Shown: in pieces, positions 23,977 to 33,331 of the stretch | How positions within the stretch are numbered: the stretch's first letter is position 1 | Layout of the letters: the number at the start of each line of letters is the position of its first letter | Assembly: GCA_963666465.1 (NCBI GenBank) | Contig: OY762824.1 | Location: 4,526,001 to 4,590,000 of the forward strand | Direction: 5' to 3' | Origin: VXYL01 sp963666465 | Lineage (GTDB): Bacteria > Pseudomonadota > Gammaproteobacteria > Pseudomonadales > Azotimanducaceae | DNA: 64,000 nt | Translations under genes and position numbers: made by a program | The notes under the pieces: generated by a model | Seen by the model: only the letters and a program-made list of their open reading frames with translations | Told to the model about the DNA's origin: nothing | The model's database searches: none

Positions 23977-24759
23977 ATGACGGCGCTTTCGGTCAACGTC
24001 AACAAGATCGCCTGGCTGCGCAACGCCCGCTTCGGGCCCGGGGTGGCGGGGCGGCCGGACGTGTGCGACTTCGCCCGCAAGCTGATCGCCGCCGGCGCGG
24101 ACGGCATCACCGTGCATCCGCGGCCCGACCAGCGCCACGTGCGCGCGGGCGACGTGCCGGCCCTGGCGCGGGTCGCGCGCGCCGCGGCGGGCGTCGAATA
24201 CAACATCGAGGGCAATCCCTCCGCCGGGGAGCGAGACGGCCATCCCGGCTTCCTGGCGCTGGTTCGGGACGCGCGGCCGGATCAGTGCACGCTGGTGCCG
24301 GATTCGGACGGCCAGCGCACTTCCGACCATGGCTGGGACCTCGCGCGCGCCGACACGTTCGCCCGCGTGCGCGACCACGTCGCCGAGCTCAGGTCGCTGG
24401 GGACACGGGTGTCGCTGTTCGTGGATCCGGTGCGGGACCAGATCGGCCGGGCACGCCAGGCCGGCGCCGACCGCATCGAGCTGTACACGGGCCCCTACGC
24501 CGACGTGGCGAACGCCGCCGGCCTCGACTCCGCCGCCGCCAGGGCGTCGCTGGCGCGCTACGGCGAGGCTGCCTGGCACGCGGCGGACATCGGCCTTGGC
24601 GTGAACGCCGGCCACGGCCTGGATCTTGCGAACCTCGGGGCATTCGTGGCCGTCGCCGACATTGCGGAAGTCTCCATCGGCCATGCACTCACGGCCGACG
24701 CGCTCGAGTTCGGCCTGGCGGAGACGGTGCGGCGCTATCTCGGGGAGCTGGGAAGGTGA
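23977..24759 (+). CDS. pdxJ: Pyridoxine 5'-phosphate synthase
   Basis: A 260-residue enzyme that closes the pyridine ring of vitamin B6 from 1-deoxyxylulose 5-phosphate and amino-ketone phosphate. TIM-barrel signatures are LSVNVNKIAWLRNARFG, DGITVHPRPDQRHV, EYNIEGNPS, CTLVPDSDGQRTSDHGWDL, SLFVDPVRDQI, ELYTGPYAD, GLGVNAGHGLDL and SIGHALTADAL. The active-site His and Glu residues are in place. The last codon overlaps the start of the downstream cyclophilin gene (GTGA). In many Gammaproteobacteria pdxJ follows recO; here the upstream side is an IS tail. Confidence 0.95.
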   Translation: MTALSVNVNKIAWLRNARFGPGVAGRPDVCDFARKLIAAGADGITVHPRPDQRHVRAGDVPALARVARAAAGVEYNIEGNPSAGERDGHPGFLALVRDARPDQCTLVPDSDGQRTSDHGWDLARADTFARVRDHVAELRSLGTRVSLFVDPVRDQIGRARQAGADRIELYTGPYADVANAAGLDSAAARASLARYGEAAWHAADIGLGVNAGHGLDLANLGAFVAVADIAEVSIGHALTADALEFGLAETVRRYLGELGR

Positions 24760-25346
24760 ACCGACGGCTTGCGGCGGGCGTTGTGGCGGGCCTGCTCGCG
24801 TGGGCGGCGGGCGCCGCGCTCGCCGGCGACGCGGCAGGGACGGCGGGCGGGGCGCGACCGCGCGTCGTTCTTTCCACCACCGCTGGCGAGCTCGCCATCG
24901 AGCTGTATCCCGACAAGGCCCCGGCCAGCGTTGCCAACTTCCTCGACCTCGTGGAGTCCGGCTTCTACGAAGGTCTGGTCTTCCACCGCGTCATCGCCGG
25001 CTTCGTGATCCAGACCGGCGGCCACGACGCGGCGCTGGCATACCGCGCGCCGCCGCGACAGGTGGCGAACGAGTCGCGCAACGGACTGTCCAACCGCCGC
25101 TGGAGCGTGGCGATGGCGCGTCACGCAGACCCGGACTCGGCCGGCTCCCAGTTCTACGTCAACATGTCCGACAACCGGCATCTCGACGCCACCGCCGACG
25201 CGCCCGGCTACACGGTGTTCGGCCAGCTGGTGGCCGGCCTCGACGTGGCGGAACGGATCGAACTCGCCGACACCGGCGCCCGCAACGGCATGGCCGACGT
25301 GCCCCTCGCCAACGTGGTTGTGCTCAACGCCCGCCGCGTGCAGTAG
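24756..25346 (+). CDS. Periplasmic cyclophilin-type peptidylprolyl isomerase
   Basis: A 196-residue proline isomerase with a signal peptide (MNRRLAAGVVAGLLAWAAGA followed by ALAG). The cyclophilin core has VLSTTAGELAIELYPDKAP, VANFLDLVESGFYEGLVFHR, VIAGFVIQTGG, RHADPDSAGSQFYVNMSDN and YTVFGQLVAGLDVAERI, typical of bacterial PpiA/PpiB. The GTG start overlaps the pdxJ stop by 4 nt, so the two genes are coupled. Confidence 0.9.
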   Translation: MNRRLAAGVVAGLLAWAAGAALAGDAAGTAGGARPRVVLSTTAGELAIELYPDKAPASVANFLDLVESGFYEGLVFHRVIAGFVIQTGGHDAALAYRAPPRQVANESRNGLSNRRWSVAMARHADPDSAGSQFYVNMSDNRHLDATADAPGYTVFGQLVAGLDVAERIELADTGARNGMADVPLANVVVLNARRVQ

Positions 25347-26006
25347 CGGTTCGAGGGGTCTCGCGGCACAAGCTCGCGCCCGCCGCCGGCCGCGAGCGCT
25401 TCCGCCCTCGGGGATCCAGCGCCGCTTCTGCAAGCGCATGCTTATGGTTGTTGGCGACACATCCGGCGGTTCGTCGATGGCTGGCCGCGGGATCGCGCTT
25501 CCACGGTGCAGTGAGAGTCAAGTTGAAGGCGTTAAAGCTTCGCGGATCATCTCGATTCCGGGGGCGAGGAGCGACTGAGAATCCGAATGTTCACGATCTG
25601 GCACCGGTCGCCCCACCTGCGTCGCTTTCGGCATGGGGGTTCGCATGGCGCCGTCCGTCGCAACGCTTTTCCCGGCGACATCGGTCAATGCGACACCTTC
25701 GTCCAGCAGCGGGCCGGGGCCGGGCATGGCGGCATTCGTCCCTACGCCAGCCTGTTCAAGGTGGTCGGCTCGACCTCGTCGGTGAACGCACGCGACCATG
25801 TCGGGGCCACGGGGGACGTGTGCCCATCCACTCCGCCGACTGCCCGCGCGGACGACGCCGCGCCTTTCCCGAGGGCCTCTGCCGCTCAATCCTCCGAATC
25901 CTCCTACCCCGCGCCCTTAACAGGGGATTGAGGAAAGTTCCGGGCGTCCCAACGCGTACCGCGCAAGGGGTATGATGCGCCGCCTTTTGCGTTGCGCGAT
26001 CCCGCC
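25347..26006. other. 660-bp region without a supported gene
   Basis: Several short open frames exist on both strands, but none shows family features. A minus-strand frame at about 25520-25850 (GTNAAMPGPGPLLDEGVALTD) has protein-like composition and could be a fragment. A TATGAT at 25971-25976, 31 nt before the next ATG, is a plausible -10 box for the following operon. Confidence 0.5.
25971..25976 (+). promoter_or_regulatory. Possible -10 box upstream of the cold-shock-domain gene and argS
   Basis: TATGAT lies 31 nt upstream of the ATG at 26007. No convincing -35 hexamer is present at 17 bp (CCCAAC), so this may need an activator or be fortuitous. Confidence 0.3.
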
Positions 26007-26477
26007 ATGAAAGCCACTCTCGTTGCCCTCGTTGTTGTTGGCGCTCTTTTTGCCGCCATCGCTACCGTCATTCATGCGTCATTCCTGGCGGGCAATGTCA
26101 TTGCCTTGCTTGTTCTCGTCTGGCTCGCCGCCAGTGCCACGGGCTTGGTGGCCGTGCGGTTCCATGGCCGCACCGCATCCGCCGCGCCGGACGTGCCTGC
26201 CGGCCGATCTCGTGCCGATACGGAGCGACGAAGGTCGTTCTCGCCGGCCATTCCGCCGGATGCGCAGCGCGAGACCGGCACCGTCAAGTGGTTCAACCGC
26301 AGCAAGGGCTTTGGCTTCATCATCCGCGACAACGGCGGCGAAATCTTCGTCCACTACCGCTCCATACGGGCGGCGGGCGATGACCGTCGGCCAGGCTTGC
26401 GGGACGGCCAGAACGTCAGTTTCGTGGCCGTGGAAAGCCCCAAGGGCTGGCAGGCGGAGGATGTCACTGGGGATTGA
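26007..26477 (+). CDS. Membrane-anchored cold-shock-domain protein
   Basis: A 156-residue protein with two predicted membrane segments (about 3-22 and 28-50), a polar linker, and a C-terminal cold-shock domain from about residue 92. The domain has RETGTVKWFNRSKGFGFI (containing RNP1, KGFGFI) and EIFVHYRSI (RNP2). The fold binds single-stranded nucleic acid; the membrane anchor suggests a role near the inner membrane, but the function is unknown. It is 3 nt upstream of argS and probably cotranscribed with it. Confidence 0.85.
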   Translation: MKATLVALVVVGALFAAIATVIHASFLAGNVIALLVLVWLAASATGLVAVRFHGRTASAAPDVPAGRSRADTERRRSFSPAIPPDAQRETGTVKWFNRSKGFGFIIRDNGGEIFVHYRSIRAAGDDRRPGLRDGQNVSFVAVESPKGWQAEDVTGD

Positions 26478-26480
26478 CCC

Positions 26481-28190
26481 GTGAACGTCCGAGACTTGCT
26501 GCGTGCAAAGGTCGAGGCGGCGCTCGAAGCCGCCGGATCCCCGCCTGGAACCGCGGCCATCGTGGGGCCGGCCACGCGTCCCGAATTCGGCGACTATCAA
26601 GCCAATGGCGCATTGGGCGCGGCGAAGCGCATGAAGACCAACCCGCGCGAGCTGGCGCAGCGGGCCGTGGAAGCGTTGGCCTTGGACGGCATCGCCACCT
26701 GTGCGGTTACGGGCCCCGGCTTCATCAGCTTCACCCTGGCGGACACGTTCCTGGGCGAGATTCTGGCCGAGAAGGCGGGGATAGACCGCACCGGCACCGG
26801 CCAGCGCATCGTCATCGACTATTCGCACCCCAACCTCGCCAAGGAAATGCACGTCGGTCACCTCCGCAGCACCATCATTGGCGATGCCTTGGCGCGCACG
26901 TTCGAGGCGCTTGGCCATGAAGTCATGCGGCAGAACCACGTCGGCGACTGGGGCACCGGCTTCGGCATGTTGGTGGCGCATCTGCGCGATGTGGAAGAGG
27001 CGCCGAATGGCGGACGCGAGGAACTGAAGGATCTCGAGCGCTTCTATCAGGAGGCAAGGCAGCGCTTCGATGACGACGGGGAGTTCGCCGAGCGAGCCCG
27101 CGACGTGGTGGTGCGCTTGCAGCGAGGCGACGACAGCGTCCGCGCCATCTGGCAACGCTACATCGAAATCTCCATGTCGCATTGTCGGCAGGTGTATGAA
27201 CTGCTCGGCGTCAGCTTGACCGGTGAGCACGTGCGGGGCGAGAGCGCCTACAACGACGATCTCGACGCTGTGGTGAAGGAACTGAACGAGGCGGGGCTGT
27301 TGAAGGAGGACAAAGGCGCGCTGTGCGTCTTTCTCGACGAGTTCCGGGGCCGCAACGGCAAGATCACGCCGGTGATCGTGCGCAAGTCCGACGGCGGCTA
27401 TCTCTATCACTCCACCGACCTTGCCGCGGTTCGCTACCGCGTTCGAGAACTGGCCGCCGACCGCGTCCTCTATGTGGTGGACGCTCGCCAGACGCTGCAC
27501 TTCCGCCAGCTCTTTGCCGTCTGCAGGAAGGCTGGCTACGACGGCGACGCCTCGCTCGAACATCACCCGTTCGGGGTGATGCAAGGGCCCGGCGGGCGCC
27601 CTTTCGCCACCCGCGACGGCAATGTCATGCGCCTGACAGACCTCTTGAACGAAGCCGTCGAACGGGCGCGGGGGGTGGTTGCGGCAAAGAGCCCGCACCT
27701 GACGGCGGATGAGCAGGCGCGTGTGGCAAGGGTGGTGGGCATCGGCGCTGTCAAATACGCGGACCTCTCCAAGAACCGCACCAGCGACTATGTGTTCGAC
27801 TGGCAAGCCATGCTGTCCTTCGACGGCAACACGGCGCCCTATCTGCAATATGCCTATGCCCGCATCCAGAGCCTGTTCCGCCGCGGCGGCGTTGATCCTG
27901 AATCTCTGCTCGGCACGCCGAGGCCAGCCACGCCGGAGGAACACACTTTGGCGCTGACGCTGGTCCGCCTGCAGGAGACGTTGGAGCAAGTGGCCGCTCA
28001 AGCCATGCCGCATTTCCTCTGCGCCTGGCTCTACGACCTCGCCTCCGCCTTCATGCGCTTCTATGAAAACTGCCCGGTGCTGGAAGAGGGCCCGGCGCGC
28101 AATTCACGGCTGCTGCTGTGCCGACACACCGCAGACGGCATTCGCACAGGCCTCGGCTTGCTGGGCATCGAGACGGTGGAGCGCATGTGA
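26481..28190 (+). CDS. argS: Arginyl-tRNA synthetase
   Basis: A 569-residue class I synthetase. The Add1 N-terminal domain (1-110) with FGDYQANGALGAAKR is followed by the catalytic core with the HIGH-type motif HVGH near residue 124 (LAKEMHVGHLRSTIIGD), NHVGDWGTGFGML, KSDGGYLYHSTDLAA and YVVDARQTLHFRQLF. The anticodon-binding DALR domain follows (KNRTSDYVFDWQAMLSFDGN and YLQYAYARIQSLFRR). It starts with GTG 3 nt after the cold-shock-domain gene. It is complete. Confidence 0.96.
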   Translation: MNVRDLLRAKVEAALEAAGSPPGTAAIVGPATRPEFGDYQANGALGAAKRMKTNPRELAQRAVEALALDGIATCAVTGPGFISFTLADTFLGEILAEKAGIDRTGTGQRIVIDYSHPNLAKEMHVGHLRSTIIGDALARTFEALGHEVMRQNHVGDWGTGFGMLVAHLRDVEEAPNGGREELKDLERFYQEARQRFDDDGEFAERARDVVVRLQRGDDSVRAIWQRYIEISMSHCRQVYELLGVSLTGEHVRGESAYNDDLDAVVKELNEAGLLKEDKGALCVFLDEFRGRNGKITPVIVRKSDGGYLYHSTDLAAVRYRVRELAADRVLYVVDARQTLHFRQLFAVCRKAGYDGDASLEHHPFGVMQGPGGRPFATRDGNVMRLTDLLNEAVERARGVVAAKSPHLTADEQARVARVVGIGAVKYADLSKNRTSDYVFDWQAMLSFDGNTAPYLQYAYARIQSLFRRGGVDPESLLGTPRPATPEEHTLALTLVRLQETLEQVAAQAMPHFLCAWLYDLASAFMRFYENCPVLEEGPARNSRLLLCRHTADGIRTGLGLLGIETVERM

Positions 28191-28201
28191 GGATAGGACG
28201 C

Positions 28202-28431
28202 CTGGCCCGGATTGTTCATGAATGCGCGTAGCGAGGGCGACGAGACGCCGCTGTGGCTGGGCGTGCGGAGTGGAGGAACCCGAAGGCATGGCTGCGCACT
28301 ATGTCGAGGGGGCCGGAGCGAACGTGTCCGCAGGACACGCGAATGCGTCCGTAGGACGCACGAGTACCTGCACAGCCACAGCGAGCGGATCGTCGTCCGC
28401 AGTAGGGCATTCATGAATAGTCCGGGCTAGC
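28202..28431. mobile_element. 230-bp MITE with IS1380-type ends
   Basis: The left end CTGGCCCGGATTGTTCATGA (28202-28221) and the right end (28412-28431, minus strand CTAGCCCGGACTATTCATGA) match the ends of the IS1380 element at 35202-36899 (CTAGCCCGGATTATTCACGA). The interior is non-coding, with short inverted units such as GTCCGCAGGAC and GCGTCCGTAGGACGC. A truncated relative in inverse orientation is at 39250-39445. IS1182 copy 2 is inserted exactly at its terminal CTAG. Confidence 0.75.
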
Positions 28432-30054
28432 AGTCTGTCGGACTTGGGGCGCAGATTTTACAATGGCGTCTTCCGAGTCGATGGGGGTTGGGGCAGATGC
28501 CGAAGTTCCTGCAGCGGGACCGATCGCAGCCTTTTCTGCTGCCGCCGGACATGCGGGACTGGCTGCCGGCCGACGACCTGGCGCATTTTGTGCTGGAGGC
28601 GGTGGAGCGGGTTCCGATGGATTCGTTTCAGGTGAACGAGCGCGGCACGGGGTCGGCGCAGTGCCACCCGCGGACGATGCTGGCGCTGCTGGTGCACTGC
28701 TGCGCGAACGGGATCTTCGGCTCGCGCCGGATCGAGCGCGCGACCTGCCGGGACATCGGGGTTCGGCACGTGGCGGCGAACTGTCACCCGGACCACGACA
28801 CGATCTGCACGTTTCGGCGCAACAACTTCGATGCGGTCTCGGCGGCGTTCCCGGAGGTGCTGCCGCTGGCGAAGGAACCGAAGCCGCTGCGTGTCGGGAC
28901 GGCGAGCGTGGACGGCACGAAGGTGGACGCGAACGCGAACAGGTGCAACAGCGTCCGCCACGACCGCGCGTTGGAGTTGCGCGAGCGGTTGGGCGTTGAG
29001 ATCAAGGGCTTGCTGGATCGGGCGGAACAGGCCGACGCGGCCGACGCGCCGGACCCGCAGGGTCTGCCGGAGGAGCTGTCGCGGCGGGAGACGCCGAAGG
29101 CGAAGCTGGACAAGGCCTGCGCGGAGCTGGAGCGTCGGGCGAAGTCGCGCGCGGACTCGGAGCGCGCGGAGTGCGAGCGCAAGGTGGAGGCGCGGGAGGA
29201 GCGAGAGGGCTCGCGCAAGGGGAGGCCGATCAAGGCGCCTGAAGAGGAGCCTCGGGACGAGGAGCGGATCAACCTGACGGACGCCGACAGTTCGCCGATG
29301 CGCAAGAGCGGGCACCATGAGTGCCGTCAGGCGTGCAACGCCCAGGCGGCGGTGGACGCGGACGGCAGTCAGCTGGTGCTGGGTTCGCGGGTGAGCGTGA
29401 GCGCGAGCGACCGCAACGAGCTGGTGGCGGACGTGGATTCGATGCCCGGCGCACTCGGTTCGCCGGATCGGGTGCTGGCGGACGGCGGCTGCGCGACGGG
29501 CAGCGAGGTTTCGGAGCTGGAAGGGCGCGGCGTGGAGGTGCTGGTGGCGACCGGGGCGGAAGGTCGACGGCGCCGGCACGACTTTCGGCCGGAGCCGCCG
29601 CCGAAGCCGGCGAAGGAGCCGCGGGCGGAGTGGATCAAGGCGATGCGGGAGAGGATGGAGCTGCCGGAGAACCGGGCGCACTGCCGCTTGCGCAAGCATG
29701 CGGTGGAGCCGGCGTTCGGGATCGTGAAGCAGGCGATGGGCTTTCGGCAGTTCCTGCTGCGAGGCGTCGAGAAGGTGGCGGGCGAGTGGACGTTGGTGAC
29801 GCTGGCCTGCAGCTGCCGACGCCTGCACAACCTCATGTTGGCCTGACGGGGCCACAGGGACGGTGAACTCGGTGCGCTGGCGGCCACTGCAGGGGTCGAA
29901 AAGGGCCTCTGGACGCCATCGGCGGCCGATGGCGGGATGCGACTCCCGCTTCCGCCGCAACGACCCATCCGAACAGCCACAGGGGGCATCGTTCAAGCGG
30001 GCGCCAAGTCCCTTCCGCGCACGCCTGCCGCGCCCAAGTCCGACAGGCTGCTAG
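28430..30054 (+). mobile_element. IS1182-family insertion sequence, copy 2
   Basis: The left end AGCAGTCTGTCGGACTTGGG (28430) and the right end, inverted, AGCAGCCTGTCGGACTTGGG (to about 30054) bound an intact transposase gene. Both sides carry CTAG (28428-28431 and 30051-30054), consistent with a CTAG target. The left CTAG is also the end of the IS1380-type MITE, so the IS entered an older repeat. Confidence 0.88.
28497..29846 (+). CDS. IS1182-family transposase (copy 2)
   Basis: A 449-residue transposase nearly identical to the copy at 5094-6437 over its N- and C-terminal parts. The charged linker (about residues 160-260) has diverged more and includes the insertion DSERAECERKVEAR. Catalytic-type motifs ASVDGTKVDANAN, VLADGGCATGSE, VEPAFGIVKQAMGFRQFLLRG are present. 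A TTG nine nt upstream could add three residues. The reading frame is intact. Confidence 0.9.
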   Translation: MPKFLQRDRSQPFLLPPDMRDWLPADDLAHFVLEAVERVPMDSFQVNERGTGSAQCHPRTMLALLVHCCANGIFGSRRIERATCRDIGVRHVAANCHPDHDTICTFRRNNFDAVSAAFPEVLPLAKEPKPLRVGTASVDGTKVDANANRCNSVRHDRALELRERLGVEIKGLLDRAEQADAADAPDPQGLPEELSRRETPKAKLDKACAELERRAKSRADSERAECERKVEAREEREGSRKGRPIKAPEEEPRDEERINLTDADSSPMRKSGHHECRQACNAQAAVDADGSQLVLGSRVSVSASDRNELVADVDSMPGALGSPDRVLADGGCATGSEVSELEGRGVEVLVATGAEGRRRRHDFRPEPPPKPAKEPRAEWIKAMRERMELPENRAHCRLRKHAVEPAFGIVKQAMGFRQFLLRGVEKVAGEWTLVTLACSCRRLHNLMLA

Positions 30055-30197
30055 GGCAAGGACCACCCTCGGTTTCGGACAAGCGCTGTCAGCGGCGAAC
30101 CCCGAGAGCCTGCAGCTCTCTTGGAAGGGGTAGGCACACCCCAGCCGTTCCGGCTACTTGCGCTCCTGAAGGAAGGCCAACCACCCCCCCAACACCC

Positions 30198-31376
30198 CTA
30201 CGCCCGCACCGGCACCGAATACGACCGCAGGTACGCCACGAAGTCTTTCAACGCCTTGATGCCCGTGGCCTCCGCCTCCGCACACCACTTGCCGAACGCG
30301 TGCAGCAGTTCGTCCCCATTGCGGCGGCGCCAGAGCTCCGTCAGTTCCAGCCGCTTCTCGTAGATCGTCTTCAATACCGGGCTCGACTCGGTGATGGCGT
30401 CGATGTCGCGGCGGTCGCGGTCGCGGACGATCCGTTCGGCGCGGCAGAGCACGTTGCGGGCACGACGCACCATGCGTCGCGCCGCCGCGTCACCGCGGCC
30501 AAGCTCGACCTCCGCAAGCGGCTTCACCACCGTCTCGGCGTAGTGCGCCATGATGCGGAAGCGGTCGTTGACCACTGCCCACGCCGTGTCCATGTCGATG
30601 TGCGACTTGCCTTCCACGCGCTCGGCAACCGGCCCCGTGTAGAGTGGCTTGGCCAGACGAAGCAGGGTGAAGAGCTTGATGTAGAGCCAGCCCAGGTCGA
30701 TCTCCCAGGGCTTGGCGGAGAAGCGCGCCGAATTGGGATAGGTGTGGTGGTTGTTGTGCAATTCCTCGCCGCCGATGAAGAACCCCCACGGGACGATGTT
30801 GCGCGCCGCATCCGGGCACTCGAAATTGCGGTAGCCGACGTAGTGGCCGACGCCGTTGATGACCCCGGCGCCGAAGAACGGAATCCACATCATCTGCACG
30901 GCCCAGATGACGATGCCGACAATGCCGAACAGGACCACGTCGATCAGCAGCATGAGCACGACGCCGGTGGTGCTGAAGCGGTCGAAGACGTTGCGCTCAA
31001 GCCAGTCGTCGGGCGTGCCCTTGCCGTACTTCGTCAGCGTCTCCGGGGTGATGGCAGCACGGTAATACTCGGTGCCCTTGAACAGGATTTCGCCGAGGCC
31101 GCTGATCTGTGGGCTGTGCGGGTCGTCGTCGGTCTCGCAGGTGGCGTGGTGCTTGCGGTGGATGGCCGTCCACTCCTTGGTGACCATCCCCGTGGTGAGC
31201 CACAGCCATGCCCGGAAGAAGACCTGCAAGGCCGGGTGCATATCCACCGCTCGATGCGCGGAACACCGGTGCAGATAGACCGTGACCGAGACGACTGTCA
31301 CGTGCGTCATCGCCAAGGTAAAGAGGATGGCTGCCGGAATGGACAAGCCGATGGCACCGTACCACCAGTCGAGCAT
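30198..31376 (-). CDS. Fatty acid (acyl-CoA/acyl-lipid) delta-9-type desaturase
   Basis: A 392-residue integral membrane di-iron desaturase that introduces a double bond in fatty acyl chains. The three histidine boxes are visible: HRCSAH (residues 36-41), HRKHH (about 73-77) and HNNHH (about 208-212), with hydrophobic segments at about 5-33, 55-70, 137-165 and 180-200. A basic C-terminal extension of about 120 residues (RRMVRRARNVLCRAERIVRD) is longer than in minimal desaturases. The ATG at 31376 (MLDWWYGAIGL) is chosen because upstream sequence has no protein-like character; a GTG two codons earlier is possible. Confidence 0.92.
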   Translation of the reverse strand: MLDWWYGAIGLSIPAAILFTLAMTHVTVVSVTVYLHRCSAHRAVDMHPALQVFFRAWLWLTTGMVTKEWTAIHRKHHATCETDDDPHSPQISGLGEILFKGTEYYRAAITPETLTKYGKGTPDDWLERNVFDRFSTTGVVLMLLIDVVLFGIVGIVIWAVQMMWIPFFGAGVINGVGHYVGYRNFECPDAARNIVPWGFFIGGEELHNNHHTYPNSARFSAKPWEIDLGWLYIKLFTLLRLAKPLYTGPVAERVEGKSHIDMDTAWAVVNDRFRIMAHYAETVVKPLAEVELGRGDAAARRMVRRARNVLCRAERIVRDRDRRDIDAITESSPVLKTIYEKRLELTELWRRRNGDELLHAFGKWCAEAEATGIKALKDFVAYLRSYSVPVRA

Positions 31377-31758
31377 GTTCAACACCGATTCTCCCCTTGG
31401 TTGGCACGTTCGTCCGGAACGCCTTGCTTTGGCATGGGCGGTTTCGCCGGGCGACCGCCTGAATACAAGCCGCATTATCACGGGTGCAAGGCGAATTGCA
31501 AGGGAGCCGCACGGTTGGCCACGGTCGGCAGGCATGTTCAAAAGGGGAATTGTGTAGCAAAAGAAGCAACCGCCGCCGTTGGCGGCGACGTTCCAGCTTC
31601 CATCGCTGCGCCAGTTCCGCCCTCGTCGGCTCCCGATTCTTGCTTTTCGTCTCCGGTTCCCCGCCGTTCAAGACTGCCCGCATCACCTCGGCGAACTCGT
31701 CAACCGTGACGGGATCGCGTTCTATCGACTCGTCTAGCTTCGGCGGTTCACGCTTCAT
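30997..31758 (-). CDS. Hypothetical accessory frame of the IS1595 element
   Basis: From ATG 31758 the frame reads MKREPPKLDESIERDPVTVD then EFAEVMRAVLNGG and a basic segment with two clusters RRRQRRRL. This part (about 65 residues) has protein-like composition and sits where IS1595 elements often carry a passenger frame. The frame then crosses the inverted repeat (LLLLLHNSP) and continues, without a stop, as a shadow of the desaturase gene until 30997. Only the first 65-70 residues are likely meaningful. Function unknown. Confidence 0.35.
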   Translation of the reverse strand: MKREPPKLDESIERDPVTVDEFAEVMRAVLNGGEPETKSKNREPTRAELAQRWKLERRRQRRRLLLLLHNSPFEHACRPWPTVRLPCNSPCTRDNAACIQAVARRNRPCQSKAFRTNVPTKGRIGVEHARLVVRCHRLVHSGSHPLYLGDDARDSRLGHGLSAPVFRASSGGYAPGLAGLLPGMAVAHHGDGHQGVDGHPPQAPRHLRDRRRPAQPTDQRPRRNPVQGHRVLPCCHHPGDADEVRQGHARRLA

Positions 31759-32975
31759 CTCGGAACCTCCCCTCCGATTCTGGTTGGCGAAGCTTCGGGG
31801 GGGGGCGCCGCTTCCCTCCCGCCCGCCTCCAGGCTGCCAGTTCGGCGCGTCATTGGACGGCCACCGGCGTAGCGGACTCACCGTTGTCGGCGATCAGGTC
31901 CTTGCAGCGGAGCCGCGTACCCGGCATCTGCCGCACAAGGGCTTCCATGCGGTCAAGCGTGTCAACCTCGCAGCTGCCCTCGTTCAGCCGGAACGTTGCT
32001 TCGCTGACGTGGCGGCCAAGGTGCCTCGGGCTGACGTGGTGCCAAGTGCCGTGGATGCTGCGCTTGAGTGCCGCCCACACTGCTTCGATTCCGTTCGTGT
32101 GGACGGCTCCCCTGACGCACTCCCCTGCGCCGTGGCGGATCACGTCGTGCTGGTACTGGTTGATGACGGTCGGGAGTGCGCCGCAGGCCGCAGCATCGTC
32201 GGTGCAGGACCGTCGCGCCCTGCGCTGCGTTGTCTTCGACAAACGGCGCCAGAGTGGCGGCGTTGGTGCGTTCCACCGGCTTCGCCTTGACCTTGCCGCC
32301 CCGCTCGCGGACGCCAGCGACGGGAGCCTTGCCGACTGCGCCGCGACCGGCGTTGGGCTTCTTGCTCGCGTGCTTGTTCGATTCCTTGCCGCCGATGTGG
32401 GTTTCGTCAACCTCGACCACGCTGGACAGCTTGAAGTCCCCCCTGCCGCAAGCCTCACGAACGCGGTGGAGCATATGCCACGCCGTCCGGTACTGCACGC
32501 CAAGTTCCTTCGACATCTGCATCGCGGACACGCCCTTATCTGGCGGTGAGTGCGGAGTGGATCGCGTGGATCCAGTGTTGCAGGTCGGCCTTGGTCGAGT
32601 GCATGCAGGTGCCGACCGTGACGGTGAAGAACCGGCGGCAGGGCTTGCACCAGTGGTTGCCATCGGGCTTCGACGGCGGCGCCTTGCGAATGTCCGTGGC
32701 GTCCAGGCTGCCGCAGCGCGGGCACGTCGGCTTGCTGTCCCATCGAACTTGCTCAAGCCACGTCCGGCAGGCCGCATCGTCGGGGAACATCCGGCAGAGC
32801 TGCGGGACGCTCATTGTCTTGGCAATGCCGCTTCCCGCTTGCGTTGTGCGCCTTGCCGTCCGCGTCGTACTCGGTTGCCGCCACTTCCCGTCTCCCGATC
32901 TCCAATGCTTCCCATTGTGTCCGCCGTGGAATCAGGCGTCCCACGACTTTCTGCTTCTTTTGCTACACAATTCCC
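31545..32975 (-). mobile_element. IS1595-family insertion sequence, inactive
   Basis: The ends are GGGAATTGTGTAGCAAAA (31545-31562) and its inverse at 32975-32958, continuing into GAAGCA on both sides with a single-base length difference in the A-run. It contains a transposase broken by two frameshifts and a small accessory reading frame. The element lies directly upstream of the desaturase gene and may have replaced its native promoter region. Confidence 0.85.
31850..32814 (-). pseudogene. IS1595-family transposase with two frameshifts
   Basis: The N-terminal frame (32536-32814) has the IS1595 zinc ribbon CPRCGSLDA and WCKPCRRFFTV and stops at HSALTAR. The next frame continues DKGVSAMQMSKELGVQYRTA with WHMLHRVRE and the first catalytic Asp region VEVDETHIGGKE. 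A one-base loss near 32200, in the codons for LHTDDAA, shifts to the third frame with DDAAACGALPTVINQYQHDV, TNGIEAVWAALKR and TFRLNEGSC. All three parts are needed, so the gene is dead. It reads as one ancestral protein of about 320 residues. Confidence 0.85.
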
Positions 32976-33331
32976 ATATCGTTTGCGTTTTCCTGCACCT
33001 GCCTGCACTCCGATTAGTTCACAAATATCGTCATTTATCAATAAGGTAATATATTTTGACCAGTGCAAGAAGGTGCCATCCAGTGTCATTCGACGCCAAC
33101 GGATGCCGCCCTTTTTTGTGGGACTAGTTGTAAGCCAACTTCAACCATCGTATATACTGTGTTTCCATCCAGGGAGCCAGTTCCAGTCCCATGCCGAAGC
33201 TCTACGCCGCGACGATCTCCTCGAGAAGCGGCGCCAGGTCATGCAGGCGTGGTCCGACTTCGTCTGTCGGTCAGGCGACTGAGTGGCGGCAGGCGGTTGC
33301 AACGCGCCGCGTTGCAGGGGAGGATGCTTCC
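32976..33331. other. AT-rich patch upstream of the HigBA pair
   Basis: About 33000-33175 is markedly AT-rich against a background of more than 60% GC (for example ATATCGTCATTTATCAATAA and GTATATACTGTG). No gene is supported. It may be the regulatory region of the accessory block or a foreign remnant. The HigB frame extends upstream of its ATG without a stop to 33191. Confidence 0.5.

Noticed and set aside
25930..25970. GAGGAAAGTTCCGGGC-like sequence resembling a conserved part of RNase P RNA
   Set aside because: It has one extra T relative to the conserved motif, and a protein gene starts about 70 nt later, leaving no room for the roughly 300 further nucleotides of RNase P RNA.
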